DNA of 64,000 bases from Ruegeria arenilitoris (GCF_042675705.1 NZ_JBHTJJ010000006.1); one strand, 5' to 3'; numbered from the stretch's first letter, positions 18,373-27,481 are shown. The notes: generated from the letters alone by a model not told the origin. A program made the numbers and translations.

Positions 18373-18858
18373 TCACCCCAAATACCCCCGAAACGCCTCC
18401 ATCACCCGCTCATAGACCTCGCGCTTGAAGGGCACGATCTCGGCGATCAGACGGTCGGGGTCCTGCCATTTCCAGCGGGTGAATTCAGGGTGGTCTGTCT
18501 GAATATTGATCTGGTCGTCTTCCCCCAGGAACCGCAACAGGAACCATTTCTGCTCTTGCCCCCGGAAGCGGCCCTTCCAGATCTTGGGTACGATGTCATG
18601 CGGCAGGTCGTAGGGCAGCCAGTCGTCGGTCTCGGCCACGATTTCCACGAGGTCGGGGGTGACGCCGATTTCCTCCTGCAACTCGCGTAGCGCCGCCGCG
18701 CGCGGGGTCTCGCCTTCGTCCACGCCACCTTGGGGCATCTGCCAGGCGTCCTCGAACCGGTCATTGCGCTGGCCGACGAAAATCTGACCCTGATCGTTCA
18801 TCAGCATCAGGCCGACGCAGGGGCGATAGGGCAGTTTGGCGATCTGTTCTGGGGTCAT
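18373..18858 (-). CDS. rppH: RNA pyrophosphohydrolase (Nudix)
   Basis: The start at 18858 (MTPEQIAKLPYRP) gives 161 residues, the usual size. The Nudix box is complete: G-x5-E-x7-RELQEE-x-G (GGVDEGETPRAAALRELQEE, then IGV). The N-terminal YRPCVGLMLMN and QMPQGG, with a C-terminal RWKWQDP helix, are typical of RppH, which converts 5'-triphosphate RNA to monophosphate and so starts mRNA decay. The open frame continues far upstream, but only as antisense of fadH. The 3' end is duplicated at 17147-17287. Confidence 0.95.
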   Translation of the reverse strand: MTPEQIAKLPYRPCVGLMLMNDQGQIFVGQRNDRFEDAWQMPQGGVDEGETPRAAALRELQEEIGVTPDLVEIVAETDDWLPYDLPHDIVPKIWKGRFRGQEQKWFLLRFLGEDDQINIQTDHPEFTRWKWQDPDRLIAEIVPFKREVYERVMEAFRGYLG

Positions 18859-18993
18859 GGGCGGGCCTCGTAATGTGGTTGGCCAAGCTGTAGCAACTGG
18901 CAAAGCGGCGGCAAAGGGGGTGACGTCAGGTTTCGCGTGACACCGGCGCGGTGCGGCGCGATTGTCAGCCCCGAATTGAGGGAGAGTTTCAAG

Positions 18994-21021
18994 ATGACTG
19001 CGTACCCGAACCTGCTGGCCCCGCTGGATCTGGGCTTTACCACGTTGAAGAACCGGGTCCTGATGGGCTCGATGCATACCGGGCTGGAAGAAACCGGCGA
19101 CTGGAACCGGGTGGCCGAGTTCTATGCCTCGCGCGCACGTGGCGGCGTGGCGCTGATGGTGACGGGCGGCATCGGGCCGAACCTCGAAGGCTCGGTTTTG
19201 CCCGGCGCTGCGATGATGGCCAGCGACAAGGACGTGGCGAACCACTCGGTCGTCACCGACCGGGTGCATCAGGCGGGCGGCAAGATCGCAATGCAGATCC
19301 TGCATGCGGGCCGTTACGCCTATGGCCCGAAATGCGTGGCGCCCAGCCCGGTGAAGTCGCCGATCTCGCCCTTCCCGCCCAACGAGCTGGACGAGGAAGG
19401 CATCGAGAAGCAGATCGGCGATATCGTCAACGCCGCCGTGCTGGCGCAGAAGGCCGGCTATGACGGGGTCGAGATCATGGGGTCCGAGGGGTATTTCCTG
19501 AACCAGTTCCTGGTGACCCACACCAACAAGCGCACCGACCGCTGGGGCGGGTCCTATGAGAACCGGATGCGCCTGCCTCTGGAAGTAGTGCGCCGCACGC
19601 GCGAGGCGGTTGGGACCGATTTCATCATCATCTACCGCCTGTCGATGATCGACCTTGTGCCCAATGGCTCGACCCATGAAGAGGTGGTGCAGCTGGCGCA
19701 AGCGGTCGAAAAGGCCGGGGCGACAATCATCAACACCGGCATCGGCTGGCACGAGGCGCGGATTCCGACCATCGCCACCTCGGTGCCGCGCGCGGCCTTT
19801 GCCTGGGTGACGAAGAAGCTGATAGGCAAGGTGGGGATTCCGGTCATCACCTCGAACCGGATCAACACGCCGGAAGTGGCCGAGCAGGTGCTGGCCGAGG
19901 GCTGCGCCGACATGGTCTCGCTGGCGCGGCCGATGCTGGCGGATGCGGATTTCGTGGCCAAGGCGATGGCTGGCGAGTCGGCCAAGATCGCGCCCTGCAT
20001 CGCCTGCAACCAGGCCTGTCTGGATCACACCTTCAGCGGCAAGCTGACCTCCTGCCTGGTGAACCCGCGCGCCTGCCACGAGACCGAGCTGGTGATCGAA
20101 AAGGCCGCCACGCCCAAGCGCGTGGCCATCGTGGGCGCGGGTCCGGCGGGCCTGTCCACCGCGATGACGGCGGCGGATCGCGGCCATGACGTGACCGTGT
20201 TTGACAAGGCCGACGAGATCGGCGGCCAGTTGAACATGGCCAAGCAGGTGCCCGGCAAGGAAGAATTCTGGGGGCTGGTGGACTGGTATCGCACCATGCT
20301 GGACACGCTAGGCGTCAAGGTGGAACTGGGCCGCGAGGTTGGTGCCGATGATCTGGCCGGGTTCGACGAGGTGGTGATCGCCACCGGCGTCAACCCGCGC
20401 GACCCGCAGATCCCCGGCCAGGATCGCGACAATGTCGTGAACTATATCGACGTGCTGCGCGGCAAGGCCCCGGTGGGCAAGTCGGCGGCGGTGATCGGCG
20501 CGGGCGGCATCGGCTTTGACGTGTCGGAATACCTGCTGGAAGAAGGCCATTCGCCCACCACCGACCTGCCGCTGTGGATGAAGGAGTGGGGCGTCGCCGA
20601 CCCTGAACAGCACCGCTCGGGCCTCGCGCCCGAAGGCCCCCAGCCCGAGGCGCCCAAGCGGCAGGTCACGCTGCTGCAGCGCAAGAAACAGGCGCATGGC
20701 AAGGGGCTTGGCAAGACCACCGGCTGGATCCACCGCGCGACACTGAAGATGAAGGATGTGAACTTCGTGGGCGGCGTAAACTATGAGCGCATCGACGACG
20801 AGGGGCTGCATGTCTCGTTCGGAGAAGAGCGCGCCGACCCGACCGTCATCAAGGCGGAGACGATCGTTCTGTGCGCCGGACAGGTGCCCGAGCGGTCGCT
20901 GGCCGATGCGCTGATCGAACGCGGGATCACCCCGCATGTGATCGGCGGCGCGGATGTGGCCGCGGAACTGGATGCCAAGCGGGCGATCAACCAGGGCACG
21001 CGGCTGGCCGCCGCACTCTAG
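18994..21021 (+). CDS. fadH: NADPH-dependent 2,4-dienoyl-CoA reductase / old-yellow-enzyme-like flavoprotein
   Basis: ATG 18994 (675 aa) follows GGGAGA. The N-terminal half (1-340) is an FMN TIM barrel of the old yellow enzyme family (LDLGFTTLKNRVLMGSMHT, HAGRYAYGP). A 4Fe-4S motif C-x2-C-x3-C-x11-C follows (starting CIACNQAC). The C-terminal half binds FAD and NADPH (VAIVGAGPAGLSTAMTAADR and VIGAGGIGFDVSEYL). Length and order match FadH, which reduces 2,4-dienoyl-CoA in the breakdown of unsaturated fatty acids. Related trimethylamine dehydrogenase-like enzymes share this layout, so the substrate is likely but not certain. Confidence 0.85.
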   Translation: MTAYPNLLAPLDLGFTTLKNRVLMGSMHTGLEETGDWNRVAEFYASRARGGVALMVTGGIGPNLEGSVLPGAAMMASDKDVANHSVVTDRVHQAGGKIAMQILHAGRYAYGPKCVAPSPVKSPISPFPPNELDEEGIEKQIGDIVNAAVLAQKAGYDGVEIMGSEGYFLNQFLVTHTNKRTDRWGGSYENRMRLPLEVVRRTREAVGTDFIIIYRLSMIDLVPNGSTHEEVVQLAQAVEKAGATIINTGIGWHEARIPTIATSVPRAAFAWVTKKLIGKVGIPVITSNRINTPEVAEQVLAEGCADMVSLARPMLADADFVAKAMAGESAKIAPCIACNQACLDHTFSGKLTSCLVNPRACHETELVIEKAATPKRVAIVGAGPAGLSTAMTAADRGHDVTVFDKADEIGGQLNMAKQVPGKEEFWGLVDWYRTMLDTLGVKVELGREVGADDLAGFDEVVIATGVNPRDPQIPGQDRDNVVNYIDVLRGKAPVGKSAAVIGAGGIGFDVSEYLLEEGHSPTTDLPLWMKEWGVADPEQHRSGLAPEGPQPEAPKRQVTLLQRKKQAHGKGLGKTTGWIHRATLKMKDVNFVGGVNYERIDDEGLHVSFGEERADPTVIKAETIVLCAGQVPERSLADALIERGITPHVIGGADVAAELDAKRAINQGTRLAAAL

Positions 21022-21072
21022 GGAAGACCCGTTCCGTCCACTTCCCCAAGGCGAGAACACTCAGACAAAAGA

Positions 21073-21103
21073 AAGCCACCCGAGCGATGCCCGGGTGGCT
21101 TCT
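21073..21103. terminator. Bidirectional terminator between fadH and GT8 gene
   Basis: AAGCCACCCG (21073-21082) pairs with CGGGTGGCTT (21092-21101). There is an A-rich tract on the left (ACAAAAGA) and a short T tract on the right, which suits both convergent genes. Confidence 0.75.
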
Positions 21104-21128
21104 TAGAGCGTTGAGCCAGTTCCGCGCC

Positions 21129-22061
21129 CTATACGGAAAAAGTTAGACCTGTCTCGTCCTCGAACCGTGCCAAGTATTCCTGGTAATCCCGAAAGGCGCG
21201 GCGCACCAGAATCTGTGACGCCGGCTTCGCGCGCCAGGGCTTCTTGCCTCCGATATAGTGCCACATCTTCGGGTTCCGGCTTGCCTGTTTCAGTTGGTTT
21301 CGAAATTCGGCAGAGGTATGCCGGAATTTCGGACTGTGCGCGTCGTACCAAATCTGCGGTCGCGTGTTCCATTGCTGAGGGAGTCTGAGCCACTGGCCGG
21401 CGAAAATCTGATTCATCCGATCCTGCTCGGGCAGGTCGTGGATATGCGGGATCAGCTTGTCGAAATTGCCCAGCTCCTTGCCCGCGGGTGAATTCCGGAT
21501 CGCTTCGCAATCCATCAGAAGGATGCCCGCGTTGAAATAGTTCTCGCCGGGCAGAAAGCCCAACCGGATGCTGCGCAAAACGCGTGTGACCGACTTTTGG
21601 TGTTCGTGCCCCGGTCTCAGAACACTCTGCAGGGATGGGCGCAGAAAGCGGCCTTCGCCCAACGTGACCAATCCCATGTCGACACAGGCCCCGATCCCGT
21701 GGCCACTCATGTCGAGCTCCTGCAACTCGCAGACATCGCCCAGCACAAGAGTGTCGGCGTCAATGAACAGACACCGGCCCGAAAAGAATTCGGGCAGAAA
21801 CAACGGCAGCAGCGTGATTTTCGGGTATTTCGTCTTGAACTCTGAAAACCGGCCGAGCGTTTCGGACTGGAACTCCCGGTAACAAACCGTGCCGTTGTCG
21901 ACCGCACGATCCAGTTGGTCGACGGCTGCGATGTCTTGTGCGGTAAAATCCTGACCGAAAATGGTAACGTCAACAGGCCGGCTGGCGTTCTTGACCACGG
22001 AATAGGCCGACAGCAATGCGGGATACAGAAAGTTCCGGTCGACCCCAAAAACAACGTTCAT
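21129..22061 (-). CDS. Glycosyltransferase family 8 protein
   Basis: The product is 310 residues long. The GT8 layout is clear: N-terminal VVFGVDRNFLYPALLSAYS, the metal/UDP-binding FIDADTLVLGDV (DxD at about 99-101), YFNAGILLMD, LPEQDRMNQIF, and HYIGGKKPW, which binds the phosphate. GT8 includes lipopolysaccharide galactosyl- and glucosyltransferases and glycogenin-like enzymes. The sugar and acceptor are unknown. It appears to be a single-gene unit with a terminator downstream, not part of a polysaccharide cluster. Confidence 0.9.
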   Translation of the reverse strand: MNVVFGVDRNFLYPALLSAYSVVKNASRPVDVTIFGQDFTAQDIAAVDQLDRAVDNGTVCYREFQSETLGRFSEFKTKYPKITLLPLFLPEFFSGRCLFIDADTLVLGDVCELQELDMSGHGIGACVDMGLVTLGEGRFLRPSLQSVLRPGHEHQKSVTRVLRSIRLGFLPGENYFNAGILLMDCEAIRNSPAGKELGNFDKLIPHIHDLPEQDRMNQIFAGQWLRLPQQWNTRPQIWYDAHSPKFRHTSAEFRNQLKQASRNPKMWHYIGGKKPWRAKPASQILVRRAFRDYQEYLARFEDETGLTFSV

Positions 22062-22136
22062 TCAAATACCATGGCTCCGCCCCCGATCAGAATCGTGTAT
22101 AGGCGACGCAAGCACATGTAATCAAACCGAAACCGT

Positions 22137-22154
22137 CCCGCCGCTCTCGGCGGG
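22137..22154. terminator. Weak intergenic hairpin
   Basis: CCCGCCG (22137-22143) pairs with CGGCGGG (22148-22154) around a CTCT loop, downstream of the DUF4399 gene. The T-run is poor on both strands, so the function is uncertain. Confidence 0.35.
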
Positions 22155-22186
22155 TTGGTCCCGGCGCTGCGGTTGACCGGTACGGG

Positions 22187-22624
22187 TTACTCCACGGTGA
22201 TCGTTATCACCTCGGAAACGATCGGCGTCGCGTGAGGCACATGACCCGCATCGCCCAGGACCAGTTGCAACGTGTGCGTCCCGGGGGCAAGCTCCAACGT
22301 GACTTCGGTCTGACCACCACCGAAATGCAGGTGGTTGTCATCGGCCGGCAGCCCATATGCCAGTTCGTCGGCCCCGTCCTCACCCTGACCCAATGGGGGG
22401 CGATCGATCAGCAAATGGTGATGGCCGGTGTTTTCCTTTTCGGTCCCGGCTGGCGCAACGCCCATACCGCGGAGTCCAAATACCACCGTCACCGGTGACG
22501 TTACCGTGTCGCCGTCCGACAGGTTGACGAAATAGACCTCGGCATCGGGGTTCGAAGGTGTCTCCCCTCCGGCCCAGGCCAAGGGGGCAAACAGGCAAAA
22601 AATAGTTACTAGAATGGCTTTCAT
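22187..22624 (-). CDS. DUF4399 periplasmic protein
   Basis: The start at 22624 has an excellent GGGAGGAG site. It gives 145 residues with a Sec signal peptide (MKAILVTIFCLFAPLAWA). The mature part is one DUF4399 domain: VYFVNLSDGDTVTSPVTVVF, GHHHLLID, NHLHFGGGQTEV, then a closing strand segment (APGTHTLQLVLGDAGHVPH). The repeated His motifs suggest metal contact, but this is not shown. Role unknown. It is divergent from the LysR gene at 22854 across 229 bases. Confidence 0.85.
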   Translation of the reverse strand: MKAILVTIFCLFAPLAWAGGETPSNPDAEVYFVNLSDGDTVTSPVTVVFGLRGMGVAPAGTEKENTGHHHLLIDRPPLGQGEDGADELAYGLPADDNHLHFGGGQTEVTLELAPGTHTLQLVLGDAGHVPHATPIVSEVITITVE

Positions 22625-22853
22625 GATCTCCTCCCTGGTCACAAAAATGCCATTCTGACTTTAGCACGTTGCGAGAAATTACCAGAAAAGAACACGCAAA
22701 CAGGGGGCGGATGCAGGAGGGAAACCACTGTTTCCGCGTTTCCGAAGCGCAAACGATCCGATTCAAAACCCTGATATTATCCCATGTCTGCCCAGTTTCC
22801 GCCCAGATTGGAGGCGATGGTCGGTCAACGAACAGACGACCTGGGGAACGAGA

Positions 22854-23759
22854 ATGGACCGACTGACAGAAATGGAGGCCTTCGCCAACGTGGTGGACCA
22901 AGGTGGTTTCACCGACGCGGCCAAAAAGATGGGCATTTCCAAATCAGCCGTGTCAAAGCACGTGTCGAGCTTGGAGGCCCGCTTGGGCGCGCGTTTGCTG
23001 AACCGCACGACGCGCCGCGTGTCGCCGACCGAGATCGGGCTGGCCTATTACGACCGCGCACGCCGTGTGCTGAATGATGCAGGCGAAGCCGACGCGCTGG
23101 TGACGTCGATGCAATCGGCGCCTTCAGGTCTGCTGCGCATCAGTGTGGCCACTGACTTCGGGGTGAACCACCTGTCGCCCGTGCTGTCCGGTTTCCTGGC
23201 GGCCTATCCCGACATCACCGTGAACATGGTCTTGAACAATCGCTATGTCGAGCTGATTTCCGAAGGGTTCGACGTGGCCGTGCGCATCGGCGAGCTGGAA
23301 GACAGCACCCTGCGCGCGCGCAAGCTGACCGAGACGGTCAAGCGTATGGTTGCGGCCCCCAGCTATATCGAGAAGTTCGGGCGGCCGGCAAAGATCGATG
23401 ACCTCAACGAACACAAGCTGCTGCATTACTCCAGCCAGTCCTCGGGCAACGTCTGGAAGTTGACTGCGCCCTCGGGCGAGAAGAGGCAGGTGCGCACGGC
23501 CGGTTGGCTGAGCGTGAACGACGGTCAATCCCTGTTGAATGCGGCCATCTCGGGCCTCGGAATCGCTTATCTGCCCAGCTATCTCTACGCGGACGCGCTG
23601 AAATCCGGCCAGGTGGTCGACGCGATGCCGTCGCTGCCGGACGAAGTCCAGGGTGTCTATGCGGTGTACCCGCCGGGCCGGTTCACCCAGCCAAAGGTGC
23701 GAGCGTTCATTGATTTCCTTGTCGAGTCCTTTGCCGAAAAAGGTCCGATGGATTGGTAA
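22854..23759 (+). CDS. LysR family transcriptional regulator
   Basis: This 301-residue regulator has an N-terminal winged helix (residues 1-60, DAAKKMGISKSAVSKHVSSLE) and a type 2 periplasmic-binding-fold effector domain (about 90-295). It belongs to the large LysR group typified by DmlR/PtxR-like proteins with TDFGVNHLSPVLSGFL. The divergent neighbour is the DUF4399 gene, and its target is otherwise unknown. A strong terminator follows, so it forms its own transcription unit. Confidence 0.93.
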   Translation: MDRLTEMEAFANVVDQGGFTDAAKKMGISKSAVSKHVSSLEARLGARLLNRTTRRVSPTEIGLAYYDRARRVLNDAGEADALVTSMQSAPSGLLRISVATDFGVNHLSPVLSGFLAAYPDITVNMVLNNRYVELISEGFDVAVRIGELEDSTLRARKLTETVKRMVAAPSYIEKFGRPAKIDDLNEHKLLHYSSQSSGNVWKLTAPSGEKRQVRTAGWLSVNDGQSLLNAAISGLGIAYLPSYLYADALKSGQVVDAMPSLPDEVQGVYAVYPPGRFTQPKVRAFIDFLVESFAEKGPMDW

Positions 23760-23782
23760 GACCTCCCAGTGAAGACTGACCG

Positions 23783-23810
23783 GCCCGCGCAAATTGCGCG
23801 GGCTTTTTTT
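23783..23810 (+). terminator. Rho-independent terminator of LysR gene
   Basis: GCCCGCGC (23783-23790) pairs with GCGCGGGC (23796-23803) across AAATT, followed by seven T. Confidence 0.92.
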
Positions 23811-23815
23811 CGTAG

Positions 23816-24715
23816 TCAGTTCAACAGCAGAACAGCCTCGACCCGGCGGTTCTGTTCGCGCCCTTCCGGGGTGGCGTTCGAAACGATCGGGGCGAGGTAG
23901 CCGACACCCTGCGCCTGCACGCGGTCTTCGGCCACTCCATGTGCCTCGATCAATCGCGCACGGACAGCCTGGGCGCGGCGTGTGCTGACCTCGATATTGG
24001 CCTGCAGGTCGCCGGTGTCGTCGGTGTGCCCAACCAGCGCCAGCCGCGCGCCGGGGGTCTCGGCCAGGTAGTCGGCCAGCAGGCCCAGCGACTCAAACGG
24101 CCCGGCCCCCAAGGCAACCTCGCCCGTCTCAAAGCTGAGATCGCCGAGTATCACGTGTCCATCCCGTACCAGGCTGGCAACCAGCCCGTCGCCGCCAATC
24201 ACCGTTTCCTCGACCACCAGCGGCGGCGGGGTCTGACCCTTCGGAGTGACGCGGATCATCTGCACATACCCGTCGGGCTGGTTTCGGCTGATCAGCAAGG
24301 TCAGGGCTTCGGCTCCACGAGTGGCTGACAGAAATCGATAATCATTGATTGCAACATACATGTCGGGCGTCGGCACCACCTCGGTTCCAAAGCGGAAGTC
24401 GAACCCGCCGCAAGTGCGGGCCTCACATTCAAAAGCGATCTCGAAACCCTGCGCCTTGAGCTGATCCCGCAGCGGGTCGAGGATCTGCAGCGTCGTGCTG
24501 GAACCGGCCTGCAGCCGCCATGTGGTGCGCTCGATCCGGCCTTCGACCGTGCGCGCGGGAACGGCGTTGTCTGCAAACGGGCCGGTCGGCAATTGGTAGC
24601 TGTCCAACGGGCTGACGCGCTGGCTGATTTGTCGCGCACTCGCCGGCAGCGACAGGTCCTGCGCCGCCACAGGACCCGCGATCAGACAGAAAAGAAGGAC
24701 AGCAAATCGGATCAT
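23816..24715 (-). CDS. OmpA family protein
   Basis: This 299-residue protein has a signal peptide (MIRFAVLLFCLIAGPVAA), a novel N-terminal domain (about 25-170) with two Cys (ECEARTCGGFDF) that could form a disulfide, and a C-terminal OmpA peptidoglycan-binding domain (about 190-299). Landmarks of the latter are LVGHTDDTGDLQANIEVSTR, GVAEDRVQAQGVGYLAPI and REQNRRVEAVL. It should sit in the periplasm or outer membrane and bind peptidoglycan. Its ATG overlaps the stop of the AhpD-like gene by 4 bases, so it is the last gene of a four-gene operon. Confidence 0.88.
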   Translation of the reverse strand: MIRFAVLLFCLIAGPVAAQDLSLPASARQISQRVSPLDSYQLPTGPFADNAVPARTVEGRIERTTWRLQAGSSTTLQILDPLRDQLKAQGFEIAFECEARTCGGFDFRFGTEVVPTPDMYVAINDYRFLSATRGAEALTLLISRNQPDGYVQMIRVTPKGQTPPPLVVEETVIGGDGLVASLVRDGHVILGDLSFETGEVALGAGPFESLGLLADYLAETPGARLALVGHTDDTGDLQANIEVSTRRAQAVRARLIEAHGVAEDRVQAQGVGYLAPIVSNATPEGREQNRRVEAVLLLN

Positions 24716-25284
24716 CGAAACTGCGCGTGATACTCGTCATTGGGCACCATCGCCGTGGCACTGGCGACCCGGTTGGACATGTTGAAGAAGCCAGCGACGT
24801 TTGCGATGTCCCAGATGTCGCGGTCGGTGAACCCCGCATCGCGCAGGCGCTGTCGGTCCGGTTCCTCGATCTCGGCGCTGGCTGTGGTCATCTTGGCAGC
24901 GAAGTCCAGCATCGCGCGCTGGCGGTCGTCCAGAGGCGCCACTCGGTAGTTCATCACCAGCATTTCACCCAGCTTGGGATCACCTGACAGCTGACGCACG
25001 GCGGCACCATGGGCCACCAGGCAATAGAAGCACCGGTTGATCGACGAGACCACGACCGCGATCATCTCACGTTCCAGCTTGCTGAGCCCGCTGTCCGCCA
25101 GCATCAGGTCATTATACATGCCCGTGAACGCGTTCAGCTTGTCGATGTCAAAGGCGTTTGCCTTCAGCACGTTGGGGACCATGCCCAGCTTCTCGACGCA
25201 GATATCGAAGTATTTCTGAGTCTCGGGCGGCAGCGGATCCACCATTGGCAGGTCAAGCGCGGTGGGCATGTCTCGATCGGTCAC
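24712..25284 (-). CDS. Peroxidase-related (AhpD-like, carboxymuconolactone decarboxylase family) protein
   Basis: The product is 190 residues long. The CMD/AhpD fold motif is CFYCLVAHGAAV, with a redox CxxC and the following His (about 84-92), preceded by LSKLEREMIAVVVSSINR. Such proteins act as alkyl hydroperoxide reductase partners or stand-alone peroxidases. The C-terminal FTDRDIWDIANVAGFFNMSN is typical of the peroxidase-related subgroup. The gene is 12 bases after the GNAT gene and overlaps ompA. Why an AhpD-like enzyme is coupled to an OmpA-like protein is unknown. Confidence 0.88.
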   Translation of the reverse strand: MTDRDMPTALDLPMVDPLPPETQKYFDICVEKLGMVPNVLKANAFDIDKLNAFTGMYNDLMLADSGLSKLEREMIAVVVSSINRCFYCLVAHGAAVRQLSGDPKLGEMLVMNYRVAPLDDRQRAMLDFAAKMTTASAEIEEPDRQRLRDAGFTDRDIWDIANVAGFFNMSNRVASATAMVPNDEYHAQFR

Positions 25285-25296
25285 GTCTGTCTCCTC

Positions 25297-26007
25297 TCAG
25301 ACCAGCTGGCGATAGTGATACTCTCCGACGCGATCCATCCCCAGAGAGTGGTAGAGCGCGTTGGCGCCGGTATTGGCCTTGGTGCAGATCACGCTAAGGG
25401 TATGCGCGCCATTGTCCAGCGCCCAAAAGGCCGCGGCGCGCATCGCCCAGCGGCCCAGCCCCTGTCGGCGGTGCGCCGGCACGATCTCGAGCGCATGCAG
25501 CATGGCGATGCCGTCGTGGATGGCCACGAAACCGGTGCCCGCCGGCTGATCGCGGTGACGCAGCAACAGTCCGGTCTTGGGGCCGGGGGCGCGCTCCATC
25601 ACCGCCAGGCGTTCGGGGCCGATACCCCCCTGCGCCCAGATCTCGCGCATGATGGCCAGCGGCTCCCACAGGGTAAAGACGGTGACCGGCGGCACCGGCT
25701 GGTCCGTCAGCCGTGAGACCCGGCAGGCATAGATGTTGACCGGATCGAGGATCTCATAGCCCCGCGCGGCCAGCATATCATCCAGTGCCTTGTCACCCGG
25801 CCGCAGGCAAAAGATGCGTTTCTGGCCCATCGCGAGCATGGCCGCCTCGGCCGCGTCGATATCCGGCGGGGTGACCGGGCCGATACGGCTGGCCGCCGAC
25901 ACGCGCGAGCCGCCCCCCTGCCCTTCGCGCAGCAGAAACGGACCCAATTGCTCATACCCTGCGGCGGGCCATGTGCCATCGACAACTGCCGCCCAGTCTA
26001 CCGTCAC
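25297..26007 (-). CDS. GNAT family N-acetyltransferase
   Basis: The product is 236 residues long. The acetyl-CoA-binding motif is in the C-terminal half: LHALEIVPAHRRQGLGRWAMRAA (about 168-190), followed by NTGANALYHSLGMDRVGEYHYR. The N-terminal half is a degenerate second GNAT-like unit. The substrate is unknown. It starts 4 bases inside the stop of the CinA-like gene (ATGA overlap), so it belongs to the same operon. Confidence 0.85.
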   Translation of the reverse strand: MTVDWAAVVDGTWPAAGYEQLGPFLLREGQGGGSRVSAASRIGPVTPPDIDAAEAAMLAMGQKRIFCLRPGDKALDDMLAARGYEILDPVNIYACRVSRLTDQPVPPVTVFTLWEPLAIMREIWAQGGIGPERLAVMERAPGPKTGLLLRHRDQPAGTGFVAIHDGIAMLHALEIVPAHRRQGLGRWAMRAAAFWALDNGAHTLSVICTKANTGANALYHSLGMDRVGEYHYRQLV

Positions 26008-26726
26008 AGGCCAAGCTCCTTGGCCAGTCGCGTCGTGACCGCATCGATACGCGACCCGTCAGTGCCCCGAACAACCACATTGGCCCCGAAGACGCCGTTG
26101 ATCTGGAACGGGTAACACCCGATCGACACATCGCCGAATTCCTCGGCCACGGCGGTAAGGGTCGCCGCGATGTCACCTTCTCCCCGGTTGACCCGCAAGG
26201 TCTGAGACAACAACGGTTTTCCTCCGGTCAGGGTGGGCAACACGCTGGCCACCATCGCCTGGAAAACCAATGGGACGCCGGCCATCACATGGACATTCCC
26301 CAGTGTGAAACCTGGCGCGGTGGAAACCGGGTTGTCGATCAGCGCTGCCCCGTCAGGGATGCGCGCCATGCGCAGGCGCGCTTCGTTCAACTCCAACCCC
26401 GATTGGTCGTAATGCGCCTGCAGCAGGGCGCGGGCATCGTCGCGCACATCGATATGCGCCCCGAACGCGCGGGCGATGCAATCGGCGGTGATGTCGTCAT
26501 GGGTGGGGCCGATGCCACCGCTGGTGAACACATGGTCATAGCCTTGCGACAGCGCCTTGACGGCGGCCTCGATTGCGGGTGCGTCATCGCTGACGATGCG
26601 GACCTCTTTCAGATCGATGCCGTGTTTGGTCAGCTCCTGCGCCAGATAGTGCATGTTGGCGTCGCGGGTTCGGCCGGACAGGATTTCATCCCCGATCACC
26701 AGCATTGCGGCGGTTGGGTTGGGCAT
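26004..26726 (-). CDS. CinA-like MoCF/molybdopterin-binding domain protein
   Basis: The product has 240 residues and consists essentially of one MoaB/Mog-type domain: AMLVIGDEILSGRTRDANM, the FTSGGIGPTHDDITADCIA nucleotide/pterin loop, and MAGVPLVFQAMV. Full-length CinA is about 400 residues and adds a C-terminal NMN deamidase domain. That domain is absent, as in many alphaproteobacterial paralogues. The catalytic activity is therefore uncertain. It is the first gene of an operon divergent from sfsA, 50 bases away. Confidence 0.85.
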   Translation of the reverse strand: MPNPTAAMLVIGDEILSGRTRDANMHYLAQELTKHGIDLKEVRIVSDDAPAIEAAVKALSQGYDHVFTSGGIGPTHDDITADCIARAFGAHIDVRDDARALLQAHYDQSGLELNEARLRMARIPDGAALIDNPVSTAPGFTLGNVHVMAGVPLVFQAMVASVLPTLTGGKPLLSQTLRVNRGEGDIAATLTAVAEEFGDVSIGCYPFQINGVFGANVVVRGTDGSRIDAVTTRLAKELGL

Positions 26727-26776
26727 GGCACGCTCTCCTCTTGATCGACCTTTGCGGCAGGTATAGGCCCGGAACC

Positions 26777-27481
26777 ATGCGCTTTCAAACCCCTCTTGTG
26801 CCCGCCCGCCTGATCCGCCGATACAAACGCTTTTTGGCCGACTGCAGGCTTGAGGACGGGCGCGAGGTAACGGCCCATTGCGCCAACCCCGGTTCGATGA
26901 TGGGTCTGGCCGAACCGGGCGAAAAGATCTGGCTTGAGCCCAATGACGACCCGAAGAAAAAGCTCAAATTCGGCTGGCGGCTGGTCGATCATGAGAACGG
27001 CCATTTCACCGGGGTCGATACCTCGTTGCCCAACCGGGCGCTGCGGGCGGCGCTCGAAGCCCGGGAAATCCCTGCATTGGCCGCCTATGAAACCGTGAGG
27101 CCCGAGGTCAGATACGGCCAGAACAGCCGCATCGACTTTTTGCTGACGCAACCCGGGCTGCCAGACGCCTATGTCGAGGTCAAAAGCGTAACCCTGTCGC
27201 GCGAACCGGGGCTGGCCGAATTCCCCGACAGCGTCACCGCACGGGGCACCAAGCATCTGGGGGAACTGGCCGAAATGGCGGCGCAAGGACACCGGGCCAT
27301 CATGCTCTACCTTGTTCAGCGCACGGATTGCCGCAAATTCGCGTTGGCCGCCGATATCGACCCGGCCTATGCGGCAAATTTCGAAATCGCTCAAGCAAAG
27401 GGAGTAGAGAGACTAGTATATGGGACTCGGATTTCGCCGGAAGAGGTTACTTTGGACAAAGCGCTTTCCCGTAGAGCTTAA
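26777..27481 (+). CDS. sfsA: SfsA family DNA/RNA nuclease
   Basis: The product is 234 residues, full length. Motifs: PLVPARLIRRYKRFLADCRL (N-terminal OB-like part), CANPGSMMGL, and a nuclease-like core with RIDFLLTQPG and AYVEVKSVTLSREPG (Asp and Glu-x-Lys). SfsA was first found as a stimulator of mal genes in E. coli and has DNA-binding and nuclease features. From about 27385 to the stop the codons turn AT-rich (AGA, AGT, CTA, TAT) while still spelling a plausible SfsA tail, which suggests a recombination boundary. Confidence 0.93.
   Translation: MRFQTPLVPARLIRRYKRFLADCRLEDGREVTAHCANPGSMMGLAEPGEKIWLEPNDDPKKKLKFGWRLVDHENGHFTGVDTSLPNRALRAALEAREIPALAAYETVRPEVRYGQNSRIDFLLTQPGLPDAYVEVKSVTLSREPGLAEFPDSVTARGTKHLGELAEMAAQGHRAIMLYLVQRTDCRKFALAADIDPAYAANFEIAQAKGVERLVYGTRISPEEVTLDKALSRRA

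Noticed and set aside
18859..20187. Minus-strand open frame extending rppH upstream to over 600 codons
   Set aside because: It runs antisense through fadH and has His/Arg-rich low-complexity composition. The true RppH N terminus and Nudix box start at 18858.
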